This document shows, piece after piece, positions 25,033-34,590 of a stretch of DNA of 64,000 bases; position 1 is the stretch's first letter, and each line of letters begins with the position of its first letter. The DNA is from Tetracentron sinense (lineage: Eukaryota; Streptophyta; Magnoliopsida; Trochodendrales; Trochodendraceae), in assembly GCA_015143295.1 (NCBI GenBank), contig CM026574.1, positions 15,192,938-15,256,937 of the forward strand, in the 5' to 3' direction. A program made the translations under genes and the position numbers. The notes beneath the pieces are model-generated. The model was given only the letters and a program-made list of their open reading frames with translations. It made no database searches and was not told where the DNA came from.

Positions 25033-28000
25033 CCGAACAATTTTATTAAAAAATATACAAAATAAGTAGTTTTTGACCAAATTCGATAAAATAATTCGAG
25101 AATAATTCGGGGAAAATTTGTGAATAATTCGGGAATCCAATAATTCGCGAACAATTCGGCAACCCAAAAATGCGCGAATAATTCGCGAATTTTTGAAAAA
25201 AATGGAGTTTTTGTTACAAAGGCTCTCACACACTATATTTGCCAACATTAATGTCCTTGATGGGCATCCCACTCCTGAATATTGCATGACATAATCCTCA
25301 TGGTTCACTATTGATGATCCTACCTTTCTGCCCCCTTTTATCCGACTTCCCATGTCTTTATTACTCCCTCTTGCCATGACCTAGACCTTCTTTACCATGG
25401 TCGCTGCAACATATCCAAGAATTATTAGACTTCCACGGATTTGTGATTACCTTATGTGGTTCACGATCTCCTTTGCTACCCCTTGCATGATGTTGGCTTT
25501 CAATAAAGGATAATCCCAACTAATTGCCATTTTTCGGGGAATATACCTCTCCCAAAAAAAATGAGCACATCTATCGAGAACACCCCATTTGGCATCTTCC
25601 ATAATCAACATGAATAAGTCTCATGGAAGCGCATATGCCAAACTCATCTCCATCGAAGTGGTTGGCCCAACCGCCTTGTGAGGACAAGAGGGTTGAGTTT
25701 GAAACCCTTAGTGGAAGTAAATAAGGCCCTGTTGGGGAAATGGATGTGGAGGTAGGGGAGGAGAGGGAGAGCTTGTTGAGGAGGGCAATAGTGACTAAGT
25801 ATGGTCTGGTGATAGGTTGGGAATCGAGGGACGTGAGGGGATCCCATGGATTGGGATTATAGAAAGGTATAATGAGAGTGTCATAGTCTTCTTCGTGCCG
25901 TTTTAACTATGGAGTAGGGAATAAAGAAGAGATTAGATTCTCGAAGGATTTCTAGTGCGGGCAAACACGATTAAAGGACGATTCGAGAACCTGATTGTGT
26001 TGGCCTTAGATAGGAGAGCAGTAGTAGCGGATTATTATGAGATGATAGCAGATAAGGTGATGTGTGCCCTAGGTTGAGGAGGGGGTTAAATGATTGAGAG
26101 TTGGAGGATCTCCTTCGTCTACTGAGGCATTTGAGTATGTTCACTCCATGCCATCAATCTAAGGATGCTAGATTAGGGTTTAGAGGCACCAATGGTCAAT
26201 TCTTAGTGAAAGCATATTTTCAATCCTTTGAATTGGCTACTAGTCCCCCATTTCCTCATTGGACTGTATGGAATCCAGGAATTCCGCTAAGGTATCTTTC
26301 TTCATTTGCCCCGCAACCTTGAGCAAGATCCTCACATTTGATCATTTTCAAAGCAAGGAATGGTTGTGAATCATTGTTTTATGTGCCATCATGCGGATGA
26401 ATTGGTGGATAAACACTCTTGCATTGTCCCATTTTAAATGGTATTTGGGGATATTTCTTGTCTCAATTAGGGATGAATTTGGTCTTCCTTTCATCCTTTC
26501 AGGAATTCTTATTTGGTTTGGTTGCTCCTCAGCGAATCTAGTGGTCCCTTAAGAGACTATTTGATCCTTCCTATATGGGGCTATTTCTTGGTTGATATAT
26601 GGTTGATATAGAAAGAGAAAAATAGAGTGTTTGAAGAAGCCACGTCCCCATTAACCTCCACCTGCTTGAGGATTCACCAGTTACAGTTAGCTTGGTGTTC
26701 CATCCAAAGGGAGGTGGTGGATCGAGTAATCATTTGTTGTGATGGAGGGGATTTGAGGTTACACATTTCCCGTTCCCGTTTTCACTTTTAGTTGCTTTTT
26801 TCGGCCTTTATTTGTCCTTTGTTTACCTTTTTTGTTGTGCTCGAATTTACTTTCCTGTAAGTTGTTCTTTTGTATTGTTGGTGTATTAATCAAGCTTGCT
26901 TATTACCAATCAATAACAAACAAAAAAAGTGGTTGACCCAATTTGGCTGATCTATCCACCACTTGGTTGGCCTCACGATAAATTTGCCTAAATCTCACTC
27001 CATTAAAATTGGGACATATTGCACTAATACTTTGATCATGGTCCTGATATGCCAAGGAGAGGGACTCTTCATTATGCAATCAATTACAATTATGGACCTG
27101 CCCCAACCATTAAATTGCCAACACCTCGAGAAAGCAGAATTCCTCATTTCAAAGCCCAAATCTCAGTTGATAGAATGTCAATTTTAGCCAACGAGCATGT
27201 GCATCCTCTAATAGGCTGACCACTGAAGTTAACTGTGTAGTTAACCAAAGCATGCCTTTTGTAAGCTGACTGCTGACTCCACCTCTTTAGTCTTGTTAAC
27301 CTACTTGATAGCTCAGTTTCAGATTGTGTGTTGTGTGAAGATTCTTCTCCTTTTGTGAGTGACATGTCAAATTTATGTGCTTTACTAGAGTTGTGTGTCT
27401 GAGGCTACTTATTATTGCGAGATCCACCAAAGGCTGAGCGAACCTTGTAACCTGCTCCCCTACTTTCTGCCTCACCTCGATCAGAGTTATGCCAACTTGG
27501 GAGGGGCGTGTGTCCTCGACTGCTATGTGTCACACGTCCTAGTCCATATTTGTCAGCTCAATGGACCCTCCTCATTTAGAGCTTTGCTAGCACTGCAATT
27601 CTCCCACAGTGGCTCTCTTCCATCACATACCTCTTGACTTTGGTTTGTGAGGTTGGGTTTTATAAGTCTACTTGGCATACCAACTCATCACCAGCTCCAC
27701 ATGCTCCTCGCGAACTCTCAAATGGGTGGACTAATTGGTGGTTGTTGCATTGCTCTCTATGCTTTACAGGCTTCTAACGCCACACTAATGTCATCTCCCT
27801 CCAACCATCTCTCTGGGTTTAACCCTTTTTATCGGAGTTTAGTTAGCCTGCACCATGGATTGGCCAACCCTTCCAATTGTGCCAGCAGATCAGCAAGCCT
27901 CTGTCACTGCCTTAGTTTTTCTAATTCTGACACGATAGAGGATGTCTCCACCCAGACGCAATTTTATTCCTTCGATTACCAATCTCACCTTGTGCATACG

Positions 28001-31000
28001 ACTTCCTACTCCAGCCCTAATTCATTAGGGCATGGTGTTGTGATTCAAGCTGCAGCTAAGCACTCTGGCATAATCTTCTTCTTCAATAACATGGACCTTG
28101 TATCAGTTTTACAAATCCTCCACAGGCGTCCCTAATCACACAAAAAGTTTCTTCGCACCAGACCTTTATCATATCGCAAAGATTCACAACCCACCATAAT
28201 GTTCAGTCTTCAAAGAAAATCGATAATAGGATATCAGATATCCAAATGTAGGGATAAACTATTGAAAATTCTCCTTCCTCCATGGGGGATTCAGATTGCT
28301 TCTCCTTTTAATAGAAAGATGAAGAGAATGAAGCCGTTACCAAGTCTCCTCACTCTAATGGAGTAAAGTGTATTGCAACCCTTTGAGACCCACACCAAGA
28401 TCAGGTCTTCAGCAAGTTCATGATCTACAAAATTGTCTGGCCAAATAGCAACTAAGGAAACTCTTCCTCTCCACCATACCCACCTACTCGAAAACTACCT
28501 TTTCTCTGATCCATATATGCTCATCCTTCATTACCCAACCCTCATCCATTGAGTCACATCTTTGAAAGATAGTCTTTATTGGACCATCCTCCTGAAATAT
28601 TTGAATCTCACCATATTGTCATTGATTTATTTGGATTCTTACCAGATCAAAACCAAACAGGATCTCACTCGCCAGCTAGGTCCTGGTGGATGTGTCTAGT
28701 ACCAAAGCTGTGTTTTGGAGATTGATTATGAGTGCAATCTGCTGAGGGGTATGGATGGAGAGGAACAAGAGAACATTTGGGGCACATAACATTTTTTTTA
28801 TCGGTAAAGCAATATGATGTAAAAGGATAGCAATAAAATATAGGGCACATCAATTCCACTGTTGATCGCATTCTCTGTATTATCAAACATTTGCTATGAG
28901 ACTGATGCTCAGTCAGAGGAGACTCCGCTATAGATTATTATGTCCAGTATTTGATGCCTCATTCATGGGATGTACCATTGTACACTTTTGAGTTGTCCGT
29001 CTGTCTTTCTGTTTTTTTTTTCCTCATTTTCTTTTCTTGGTTCATCCATCGATGAATTTCTCCATATCTTCCATATATCATTTATGCATTGATCTTATTT
29101 GTCAATCGAAAAAAGGGATCTCCATACATTCTACCTGTAGTACACTTGGCATATCAATTATGGCTTCTTCACCCTTGACCCATCTATTGACATTGTATCA
29201 GACTAAAATCAAGTGACTTGAACTTGGTCAAACCAACTAGTTTGGACAACAATTACACACTAGTCTCCATTATATTATAACTTATAAGGATCTTTAAAGC
29301 CTGCAATTATTTAAAAAAATAAAAAATTGTTTGTCTTTATTCTTTAGGATAAATTAGGACTATAAACTCCTCGATCATGGAAGATCAAATATGATTGAAG
29401 AAGTATTGACCTTGACCCTCTCTCTCTCTCTCTCCCTCTCTCTCCAAAAGGAAGTACAAAACCAGAAGTGGAAATACATTGTTTTAAACCTAATGAACAT
29501 AAATATCAAATTAAAACTATATTAGCAAAATAACATTATAAAGACGAGAAAAAATGAAGAAGAAATTGAGAATCATTCCAAAGTTCAAAATATTAGAAGA
29601 AATTTAGAACAAAAAAAAACAATGGACGAAGTGTTTGGGCTGCATTTTTTCCTCAATAAAGTAACAAAACACCATTCAGCCCATCGTTACAAATCTCCCG
29701 AGAAATTCCTAATTTCTCGCGAGAAATACTGAAAAAATCATCTAAAGTTTAAAACTCTGTTTTTATCACGATATTTAAAAGTCTCATGAGAAATACAATT
29801 TTCTTTTTTTATCACGTAAATATCCCGAGATTTAGCCGAGATTTTAAAAATATCACGAAAAATACCTAATATTGTTAGTGTGATGAATTTATAAATTGGT
29901 GATATTTATTACTATTTTTAGTAATTTTAATAATTATTTTAATCATTGCCGAGATTTATTCGAGAAATACCCGATAAAAAAAACTTCATATGAGAAAATC
30001 TCCTGAGAAAAACTTCGGCTGATAAAAACCCGACAATGAAATTTGTAACATTGATTTGGCCACCACCCTAGCTGTTAGAGTTGTAATTCAAATCACAAAA
30101 ACCTACGAGTCACAATTAAAGTCAAAACAGAATTGAATCTAGTCATAAAATAAATCCACAGTGGATTAAAGATCTGGTCAGATGAAGAATTCCACTCTTT
30201 TATGTTCGTGGTTCTCCTTCGGGTTCGAGAGGTATTAGGCAAAGGTAAACAAATCACTTAAATCTTTTCTTTTTCCTTCATTTTTATAGGTAAGGGAAAA
30301 CTTTAATGAGAGAAAAGGAGAAAGGAACACTTAAGCCTCTAAATAAAACAATTCTATGCACTCTTTCCTTAGCTAAAGAATTCCCCTTATCATCCAAGGT
30401 TTCTAAGTGGAGTTTGTAATCCATTTCCCACCTTTAATTTGCCAAACATATAGTTCTGAGAGAAGTATTAAGATGCATTCCTAGATGATGAAGCAGTTCC
30501 GACTTTTGGGTGTGTGGGGCCTGGTAACTACTAGAAAAATGCACTCAAGTTTACTTGAATTGATCATGTAATGGATTAATCAAGTCTGCCCAGTATTTTC
30601 TCAAGATATCATTTTATTTTATTTTTTTATCAATAAGACTGGTATTAATCAAAGGAAGGTACAAAAAAAGTTTACAAGAATGTAAACCTGGAAATTGCAA
30701 AAGAGGATACAACCAAGAAAGAGGGACCCCCAAAAACAGCAAAAATGTCCTATGTATTAAAGGCATTGTGATGGCCCTCCATGATGGATTCCAACTCTTC
30801 TTCCTCGTGGCGAATGCTTGCCCATTCTAGGATCAATAGGCGTGCGTGTGAGCATAAGCAAGTAATTGAGGACTAAGAGTTCTCGAAGACTCTCTTGTTG
30901 CATTCCTTCCAGATGACCCATGAGATAGCCCCCGACAGAACAGCTCAAAGTGCCTTCCGAGCACTATCCTCACTCATCAAAACCCAGCAAGATAAGAAGT

Positions 31001-34000
31001 TGTGAAATGATGAAGGAAAGACCCAATCCACCCCTACTCAGGATAGAAAGTATCCCCAGACCGCCCCCACCTTAGGCCAATGCAAGAGCAAGTGGTCCAC
31101 CGTCTCTTCCACGTGAAGGCACATAAAACACCGGTTGGCCAACCTTCACCCTCTAGATTTTAAGTGATCATAAGTAAAAAATTTATTGAAAGTCACATTC
31201 CATAAGAAGAAAGATACCTTAGAGAGAATTCCGGGATTCCACACATGTCATTCAACCCCTTCTCAAGATATCATGCAGAAACAATGTCATTCAGGTTTTC
31301 TATTGGTATACTTTACATGTGCTCAGCTAAGCTAATTGAGATTTTCGCTACATTGTGCAAAACCCTAGAAGTGGTAATGGGTATCTTGACCCTAACAGAC
31401 AGGATTGGGTGGACCGTTGACCCAACCAAGAGGAATATCATGTGTTGCCACCTCTAAGTTGGCCAAAATTGAAACTAAAAGGAGTACAGGATTCACTGCC
31501 GATAAGTTAAGTTGATCTTTATTCCAAAAAATTGACCCGCACATTTACATAAAATTTTAGTCCGAACTGCCTTTGAAGACGTGTTAGAAACTTTTAACCT
31601 TTCATATAGCAATGGCAATGTAACAAGCTCAGCACAGGTTGAGATTAAACTAATCCCTACCCAAATCTAAAACCCAAAATCAACTTGGGTTATTAAAAAA
31701 ATGGGGATGGCATTGGGTGGGGCGAGTTTGGTTACTTCTATTGCAAAAGTGGTTTGATGTTTCTTTGGATTGGATTCAAGTTGACCCCTTTTTTCACCAA
31801 CAAAAACAAGGATAATTCAAATTTGAACAAGCTGTAAAAATTGTTTTTGCAATGGAGGTGCCAAAATTGGCCCCACCCATTGTCATCCCATTTTCTATTT
31901 GAGAGAGAGAGAGAGAGAGAGGTTGCGTCACCCAGGTATAGTAATGGGACTGCTACTTAGACATATATCAATCTCTAAAAATAGGGTATGTGGGTATGGC
32001 TTCCAAAATAGCTTTCAAGAAAAATATTAAAATTCACAACTGATTTAGAGAAGAGGTTATCGACTTATAGTAAAGGAGTATCATTTTTTTCAAAAGAAGG
32101 TAGAGAGCTTGAGGATTGGCAATGAACTTGGTTAAAATTGGAAACTCATCCTCACACGACAATATGGCGTCCTAATAGTACTGGTATCATATATTTATAT
32201 ACATATAATTGTCCAATATGGTACATAAATCAAAACGATGTGTATGAGGAACATTGCAAACCTCAAACTCAAAAATCTAGAAATATGATCAGCACATGTA
32301 ATCAATAATCACACTGGATCTTAGAACAATGACCAAGGAATGTATACAAAATTGCAATATCCGAAAATTGAATGTATACATGATGAGAAGCTTATTCAAA
32401 ATCCAGGGGGGAGCGGAAAGCAGATATCCACATACCGTATCATTAATTCATAGTAGATCCGCTTCAACTCCAACAGTGAAGGTATATCAGCAGGAGCCTC
32501 TTCAACAACATTATCACCTTCTTTGGCCTTTTTCTTTTCTTTTGAAGTATCAGCATCAAACACTCGTGAACTGATCTTCCTCGAGAGGATTTGAGCACGC
32601 ACATAATCCTGGCGGTCTAAACACAAGCGAACCTGAAATGTTTGAATTACAGCAATTCAGTTGGCACATAAATTAATATCACCTCTTGTGCCCCGCAAAA
32701 AAACATCCGTCAATTAATTAAGTCCTCTCACAATCTCCATGATACAGTGGTCTTACTTGTTCAAGGATGAATGCTATCTTTTCAGTTTTTGCCATTGCTC
32801 CAAATGTTTCCACCTGTGATATAAAATCATCAGTAAAAGGCATTGTTAGAGGATAAAAGCTGACCATTCCAACCATGTACCAATTTCTCATTTATCTAAA
32901 GCATACAAGAACTCCAACAGCATAGATTACAAACAAACTCTTATAGCTCTGTAAAACACTTACAGCAATTTCTTGCATCAAATCAGCGGCTTCAGCAATG
33001 AGGCCCTGTTCTTCCTTAATTTTTGCAAGTTTCTTGACCAGTCGTGCCCTCTCAATTTCAACATAAATCTACAAAAAAGTGCAGGAAATTAAATTAAAAA
33101 CTTTGAAAAATGAGAGGAAAAAAAGGGGATGCTCCATAAAAGTATAAGCCATAGGAAGACATATTTGGACTTGTCAAAATATCTTCACCTTCCCCGCAGA
33201 TACACTGTTGAGTGTCTTGATTAGCTCTACACGAGTTTCAATATCAGGTGTCTCATCAATATATTGCATGGCTTGCTGGACCATCGCAGTAACCGCCTAT
33301 GTGACAATACACAACCCCATAAACAACAGATGAAGCCCATTCCAAAGATCAAGCAAAATAAAATCCAACAGAAATACCATATCAAGCAAAAGAGTTACAA
33401 AGCAGTACTATCTCAGAATAATGGAAATACTAGTAATTAAGCAAAAAAAATTCTTCATAAATAGGAAATTCAAGATGAATTCTGTAAAATAGTGCAGTGC
33501 ATCTGATTAGAATTAAGCATTTATTAAAGAGAAAGATCATCAAACATGGGTAAGACGATACCTTTCTCACATTTCATCAATTACACTAACTGAATGAATA
33601 ACCAACAAAGATCATTATTTCCTTTAACACACACATCAAATTCGACAGTAATTACATGAACGAACAAGTATTACAGAATTTCTGTCTTGTGTTCGCAATT
33701 TCCTGAACCGAATCAAATCAGACTGCAAACTGACTTGTTGCGAACTAAATCTTCCAAATTTTTTTTCTTTTACCTGCTTGAGCTGACCTCTTCGCTTCGA
33801 TAAAAGAAAAATCTGATCATTAAGGGTCTTCCATGCCCGAGCTTGAAAGCAAAGTTGCAGGATGTCGATGGCGGCTTTTTTCGTCCCAGCAACATCTTCG
33901 GCAAGTCTCATCTGCTTCTCCACATTCAACAGAGATTCAATGGCGGCATCTAGATTACCTCCTCCTTCCTGCAAATTGAGATACAACACAACACAGTAGC

Positions 34001-34081
34001 CTCGCGATCAGATGAACACAAACCAGATTTGTAGGAAACTCGAGATCTGGAACAAATCCAAAGGATGAAGAAACTCACCAT
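7953..34081 (-). CDS. RPN5: 26S proteasome non-ATPase regulatory subunit 12 / RPN5 (lid), 11 coding exons, 442 aa
   Basis: RPN5 is a PCI-domain scaffold of the 19S regulatory lid, which deubiquitinates and admits substrates to the proteasome. Coding exons, in order on the minus strand, are 34079-34081 (the ATG alone), 33774-33968, 33189-33296, 32964-33068, 32757-32813, 32436-32632, 17285-17384, 17100-17212, 16826-16979, 16655-16732 and 7953-8171. All introns are GT...AG and all phases join. The sum is 1,329 nt = 442 codons plus stop, the same length I recall for Arabidopsis RPN5a. The protein starts [20 protein letters not shown]. Next come an alpha-helical repeat region and the charged stretch around [20 protein letters not shown] (about residues 185-205). 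The C-terminal PCI region (roughly 240-420) includes [14 protein letters not shown] and [18 protein letters not shown], and the end is ESCHQIHKE-like ([19 protein letters not shown]). No frameshift, stop or lost motif is seen. Two introns are enormous (8,483 and 15,051 bp) and packed with transposons. The other introns are 97-460 bp. Confidence 0.97.
9540..9936. mobile_element. hAT-like MITE made of CGGATAT/ATATCCG words
   Basis: A 397-bp element with ends TAGGGCTGTAAAGGGATA and, inverted, TAGGGCTGTAAACGGAGT. It is flanked by 8-bp repeats ACTTCATG (9532-9539) and ACTTCAAG (9937-9944), identical at 7 of 8 positions. The interior is dominated by degenerate GGATATCCGAATC motifs around an A/T core. 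Confidence 0.8.
10450..11699. mobile_element. MITE with GGTAAATTACACT ends, interrupted by a second MITE
   Basis: Left end GGGGTAAATTACACT and inverted right end TGGTAAATTACACT are flanked by an exact 8-bp TSD TAGTATTA (10442-10449 and 11700-11707). The element is about 480 bp once the nested copy (10689..11450 plus its TSD) is removed. A second family member is at 59938..61283, with the same interior words (CTTTAGTTGTC, GACATGGAAGGATTTTGAT, CATTTTAAAAT). Confidence 0.82.
10689..11450 (+). mobile_element. 'CATGGTTGTTAAATC' hAT-like MITE, copy 1 (nested)
   Basis: A 762-bp element, CATAGTTGTTAAATCC at the left and GATTTAACAATCTTG at the right, with exact 8-bp TSD ATCCTTAC (10681-10688 and 11451-11458). 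The terminal 150 bp consist of degenerate GCGATTCAAATC repeats. It was inserted into the element at 10450..11699, so it is the younger of the two. Confidence 0.87.
12298..12968. repeat. Direct tandem duplication, unit about 335 bp
   Basis: Two head-to-tail copies (about 12298-12632 and 12633-12968) share TAGGTGT(G)TTTAG, CAGTTTCTTGAGAACTAC, AAGGATCCACACAAA and a long A/T interior, and end with TTTTGGTAAGAACC. The sequence is diverged, with small indels, so the duplication is old. It has no coding content. Confidence 0.75.
13202..13980 (+). mobile_element. 'CATGGTTGTTAAATC' hAT-like MITE, copy 2
   Basis: A 779-bp element with ends CATGGTTGTTAAATCC and ATTTAACAACCTTG and exact 8-bp TSD CTAGCAAG (13194-13201 and 13981-13988). 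Its interior is collinear with copy 1 through the 'acgattcaaatcg' terminal blocks, the TTGTTGATTTATC stretch and the GAATCGGTCCTAAAAC block. The minus-strand ORF inside it has no known motif. Confidence 0.88.
13996..14730 (-). mobile_element. 'CATGGTTGTTAAATC' hAT-like MITE, copy 3 (inverted)
   Basis: A 735-bp copy in opposite orientation to copies 1 and 2, with exact 8-bp TSD GTTGCAAC (13988-13995 and 14731-14738). Its left TSD begins on the last base of copy 2's right TSD, so the two insertions abut and form a large near-inverted pair inside the RPN5 intron. Confidence 0.87.
15735..16261. mobile_element. hAT-like MITE with AGTGTTTTAAAA ends
   Basis: Ends CCAGTGTTTTAAAAAG and, inverted, CCAATGTTTTAAAACATG; the flanking octamers GGTGCAGC and GGTACAGA agree at 6 of 8. 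Subterminal repeats of GAGGCTTACGCCTC type occur at both ends. A (TA)n plus (CT)n microsatellite lies at about 16030-16092. Confidence 0.65.
18885..19880. mobile_element. DNA element with CATAGTTGCCAAG ends
   Basis: About 996 bp. Left end CATAGTTGCCAAGAGG and inverted right end CATAGTAACCAAGAAA are flanked by CCAAAGAG and CTAAAGAC (6 of 8). The interior has degenerate 'GGTATGACATAGATACG' repeats and two direct copies of a GTTTCTTTATTAGAAGAAAC palindrome (about 19440 and 19711). It is inserted in the LINE. A fragment with similar ends lies at 45605..45840. Confidence 0.65.
20340..20738. mobile_element. Element A of the stacked set: MITE rich in GAGCTCGGCTCG
   Basis: About 399 bp with inverted ends TAGGGGTGCACACAAG and TAGGGGTGTATTTGAG, flanked by exact octamers ATTGGAAC (just before 20340 and at 20739-20746). 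It interrupts the LINE RT frame just upstream (in LINE sense) of the Lys-Ile-Asp-Leu-Glu-Lys motif. The subterminal sequences are GAGCCGAGCTC repeats. Confidence 0.85.
20748..22775. mobile_element. Element B of the stacked set: 2-kb fold-back element
   Basis: About 2.0 kb, starting TAGGGGTGGTTACCGAAC and ending CGATACACCCCC, flanked by ATTGGAACC on both sides. Two long arms (about 20748-21535 and 21770-22601) are inverted copies of each other over about 800 bp. Shared blocks include CTCACGGCGATGGTCACCTC and its complement, and GATGGATCAAAG and its complement. A smaller GAGCTCG-rich unit lies in the centre (about 21562-21755) and its inverted copy lies at the right end (about 22602-22775), giving the order X, y, X', y'. 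No transposase ORF is seen. Confidence 0.8.
22784..23528. mobile_element. Element C of the stacked set: CCGTTACGTAACGG element
   Basis: About 745 bp with ends CAAGGTTCAAAAA and, inverted, CATGGTTTAAAAA, flanked by ATTGGAAC (22776-22783 and 23529-23536). Both ends carry subterminal copies of the palindrome CCGTTACGTAACGG, with more CGTAACGG words in the interior. The ends resemble the CATGGTTGTTAAATC family in the other large intron. Confidence 0.82.
24923..25221. mobile_element. hAT-like MITE rich in AATTCGGGAA words
   Basis: A 299-bp insertion in the LINE, flanked by an exact 8-bp TSD GCTCTCAC (24915-24922 and 25222-25229). Terminal inverted similarity is imperfect (CACAGTGACAAAG against CTTTGTAACAAAA). 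The interior has degenerate TTCGGGAATAATTCG repeats and a (TA)n run at about 25003-25026. Confidence 0.75.
25870..26927 (+). mobile_element. L1-type LINE 3' portion, + strand
   Basis: The + strand reading includes [32 protein letters not shown], followed after a frameshift by [20 protein letters not shown]. This matches the C-terminal zinc-ribbon (zf-RVT) region of plant LINE ORF2. The 3' part ends with TTGTATTGTTGGTGTATT and an A-rich tail near 26916-26927. The 5' end is not recognisable, and the reading frame is broken. Confidence 0.65.
26930..27365 (-). mobile_element. LINE-derived RNase H-like remnant, - strand
   Basis: Minus-strand translation with frameshifts gives IWALK...L, then [19 protein letters not shown] and [19 protein letters not shown]. 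This is the end of an RNase H-type domain (YREAN.VAD.LAK pattern) carried by many plant LINEs. It abuts the A-rich tail of the + strand LINE, which probably landed in it. Confidence 0.5.
27366..29681. other. Unassigned intron sequence
   Basis: The + strand reading frame 27647..28135 (162 codons) is the longest uninterrupted one here. It has no motif I recognise and no splice or start context, so it may be the antisense of decayed retroelement sequence. A pyrimidine (CT)n run lies near 29419-29446. Confidence 0.4.
29682..30053. mobile_element. hAT-like MITE rich in TCTCGCGAGAAA
   Basis: A 372-bp element with ends CATCGTTACAAATCTC and, inverted, CAATGTTACAAATTTC, flanked by ATTCAGCC and ATTTGGCC (6 of 8). 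Repeated palindromic words of the TCTCGCGAGA and TCCCGAGA type fill both subterminal regions. Confidence 0.68.
30613..31259 (-). mobile_element. 5'-truncated LINE with exact 15-bp TSD
   Basis: A 647-bp insertion flanked by perfect direct repeats TTCTCAAGATATCAT (30598-30612 and 31260-31274). On the minus strand it reads [29 protein letters not shown], then [33 protein letters not shown], a zf-RVT-type LINE C-terminus. A 3' UTR and an AAAAAAATAAAATAAAA tail follow. It is the best-preserved LINE copy here, with long open stretches. Confidence 0.88.
31275..32435. other. Intron sequence next to RPN5 exon 6
   Basis: AT-rich intron DNA with a (GA)n run at 31903-31921. No gene or clear mobile element was recognised. 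Confidence 0.6.
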
Positions 34082-34340
34082 TGCTAAATTGATCCGAAGC
34101 TCCAAAACCACAAGAGAGAGAGAGAGAGAAGCACTGGATCGAGTTGATGGAGAGTGAAACCCTATGAAAGAGATTTGGGGAGAAATTCGAAAAGGAGAAA
34201 TCCTCTCCAACGAAGAAGAACAATTCCTTGCGTACGGGCCACTCCCGAGCCCAAGTAGGAGTGCCAAGGGCTGTCAAATGCTGGGCTTTGACATGGCTAG
34301 GCCCAAGTCTACCCTTTTGGGCCAAGGCCTAATAGAAGTG
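34082..34340 (-). promoter_or_regulatory. RPN5 5' UTR and proximal promoter with site-II-type motifs
   Basis: Immediately upstream of the RPN5 ATG is a (CT)n leader (34109-34128), common in plant 5' UTRs. Between about 34225 and 34330 the words GGGCCA, TTGGGCT, GGGCTT, TAGGCCCAA and TTGGGCCAA occur within 100 bp. TGGGCC/TGGGCT (site II) clusters are bound by TCP factors and are typical of plant housekeeping and ribosomal promoters, which suits a proteasome gene. The start codon is followed directly by a GTGAGT donor, so exon 1 encodes only Met. Confidence 0.6.
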
Positions 34341-34407
34341 AGTTCTTTTTATAATTTTTATAACATTAACCCTTCCCATATGATTCAAATTTTGGTTTGG
34401 AAAATAA

Positions 34408-34590
34408 TCACCTCCTCCTCGGTTGGAGACGCGAGGAGGGGCGTCCCACGTTTCCCTAATTGTGGTTAAGAGCTATCCACTCTTAGGGTTCTACCCATCT
34501 ACCCTTGGATTTTAGAAAAAAAAAAATTTAACTCGAGGATTAAAAAAAAAAACTTACCGGGGTTAATAGGAGTTGAAGTGTCGGTTATGT
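34408..34590 (+). repeat. Dispersed fold-back family copy with CCTCCTC / GAGGAGG hairpin head
   Basis: Starts with a hairpin (CACCTCCTCCTC...GCGAGGAGGGGCG). The family core follows: TTGTGGTTAAGAGCTATCCA, TTAGGGTTCTACCCATCTA, CCTTGGATTTTAGAAAAA. A closely similar copy with the same hairpin head is at 36240..36520, so these two are sister copies. Confidence 0.6.

Larger units (their letters stand above)
17551..25640 (-). mobile_element. Decayed L1-type LINE, interrupted by five insertions
   Basis: Pieces of one non-LTR retrotransposon read in order down the minus strand. A probable endonuclease start lies near 25310 (MRIMS.N then [14 protein letters not shown]). The end of the endonuclease region is near 24600-24800. 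A linker with [21 protein letters not shown] lies near 24110-24170. The RT start has [23 protein letters not shown] (23790-23900). RT continues near 20200-20338 with [12 protein letters not shown], then [17 protein letters not shown] near 20120. A segment after RT has [13 protein letters not shown] near 18700. The 3' end is an A-run at 17552-17561. Stops and frameshifts are frequent, so it is dead. Insertions at 18885, 20340, 20748, 22784 and 24923 split it. Confidence 0.8.
17385..32435 (-). other. RPN5 intron 6, 15.1 kb, nested transposon graveyard
   Basis: Intron between coding exons 6 and 7 (donor GTATGT, acceptor CTGTAG). It splits the Arg codon just before the Tyr-rich [17 protein letters not shown] segment. 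It contains an old LINE in RPN5 sense cut by at least five later elements, a LINE in the opposite sense, and a 5'-truncated LINE with a 15-bp TSD. The remaining stretches (27366-28900, 28900-29680, 31275-32435) show no gene. A (GA)n run is at 31903-31921 and a (CT)n run at about 29419-29446. Confidence 0.9.

Noticed and set aside
27647-28135. 162-codon + strand reading frame
   Set aside because: It lies inside an RPN5 intron among retroelement debris, with no motif, no splice context and no consistent codon bias.
33950-34469. Overlapping 100-codon frames on both strands around the RPN5 start
   Set aside because: They are shadows across the 5' UTR, the ATG-only exon and the promoter. The splice-defined RPN5 model explains the locus.
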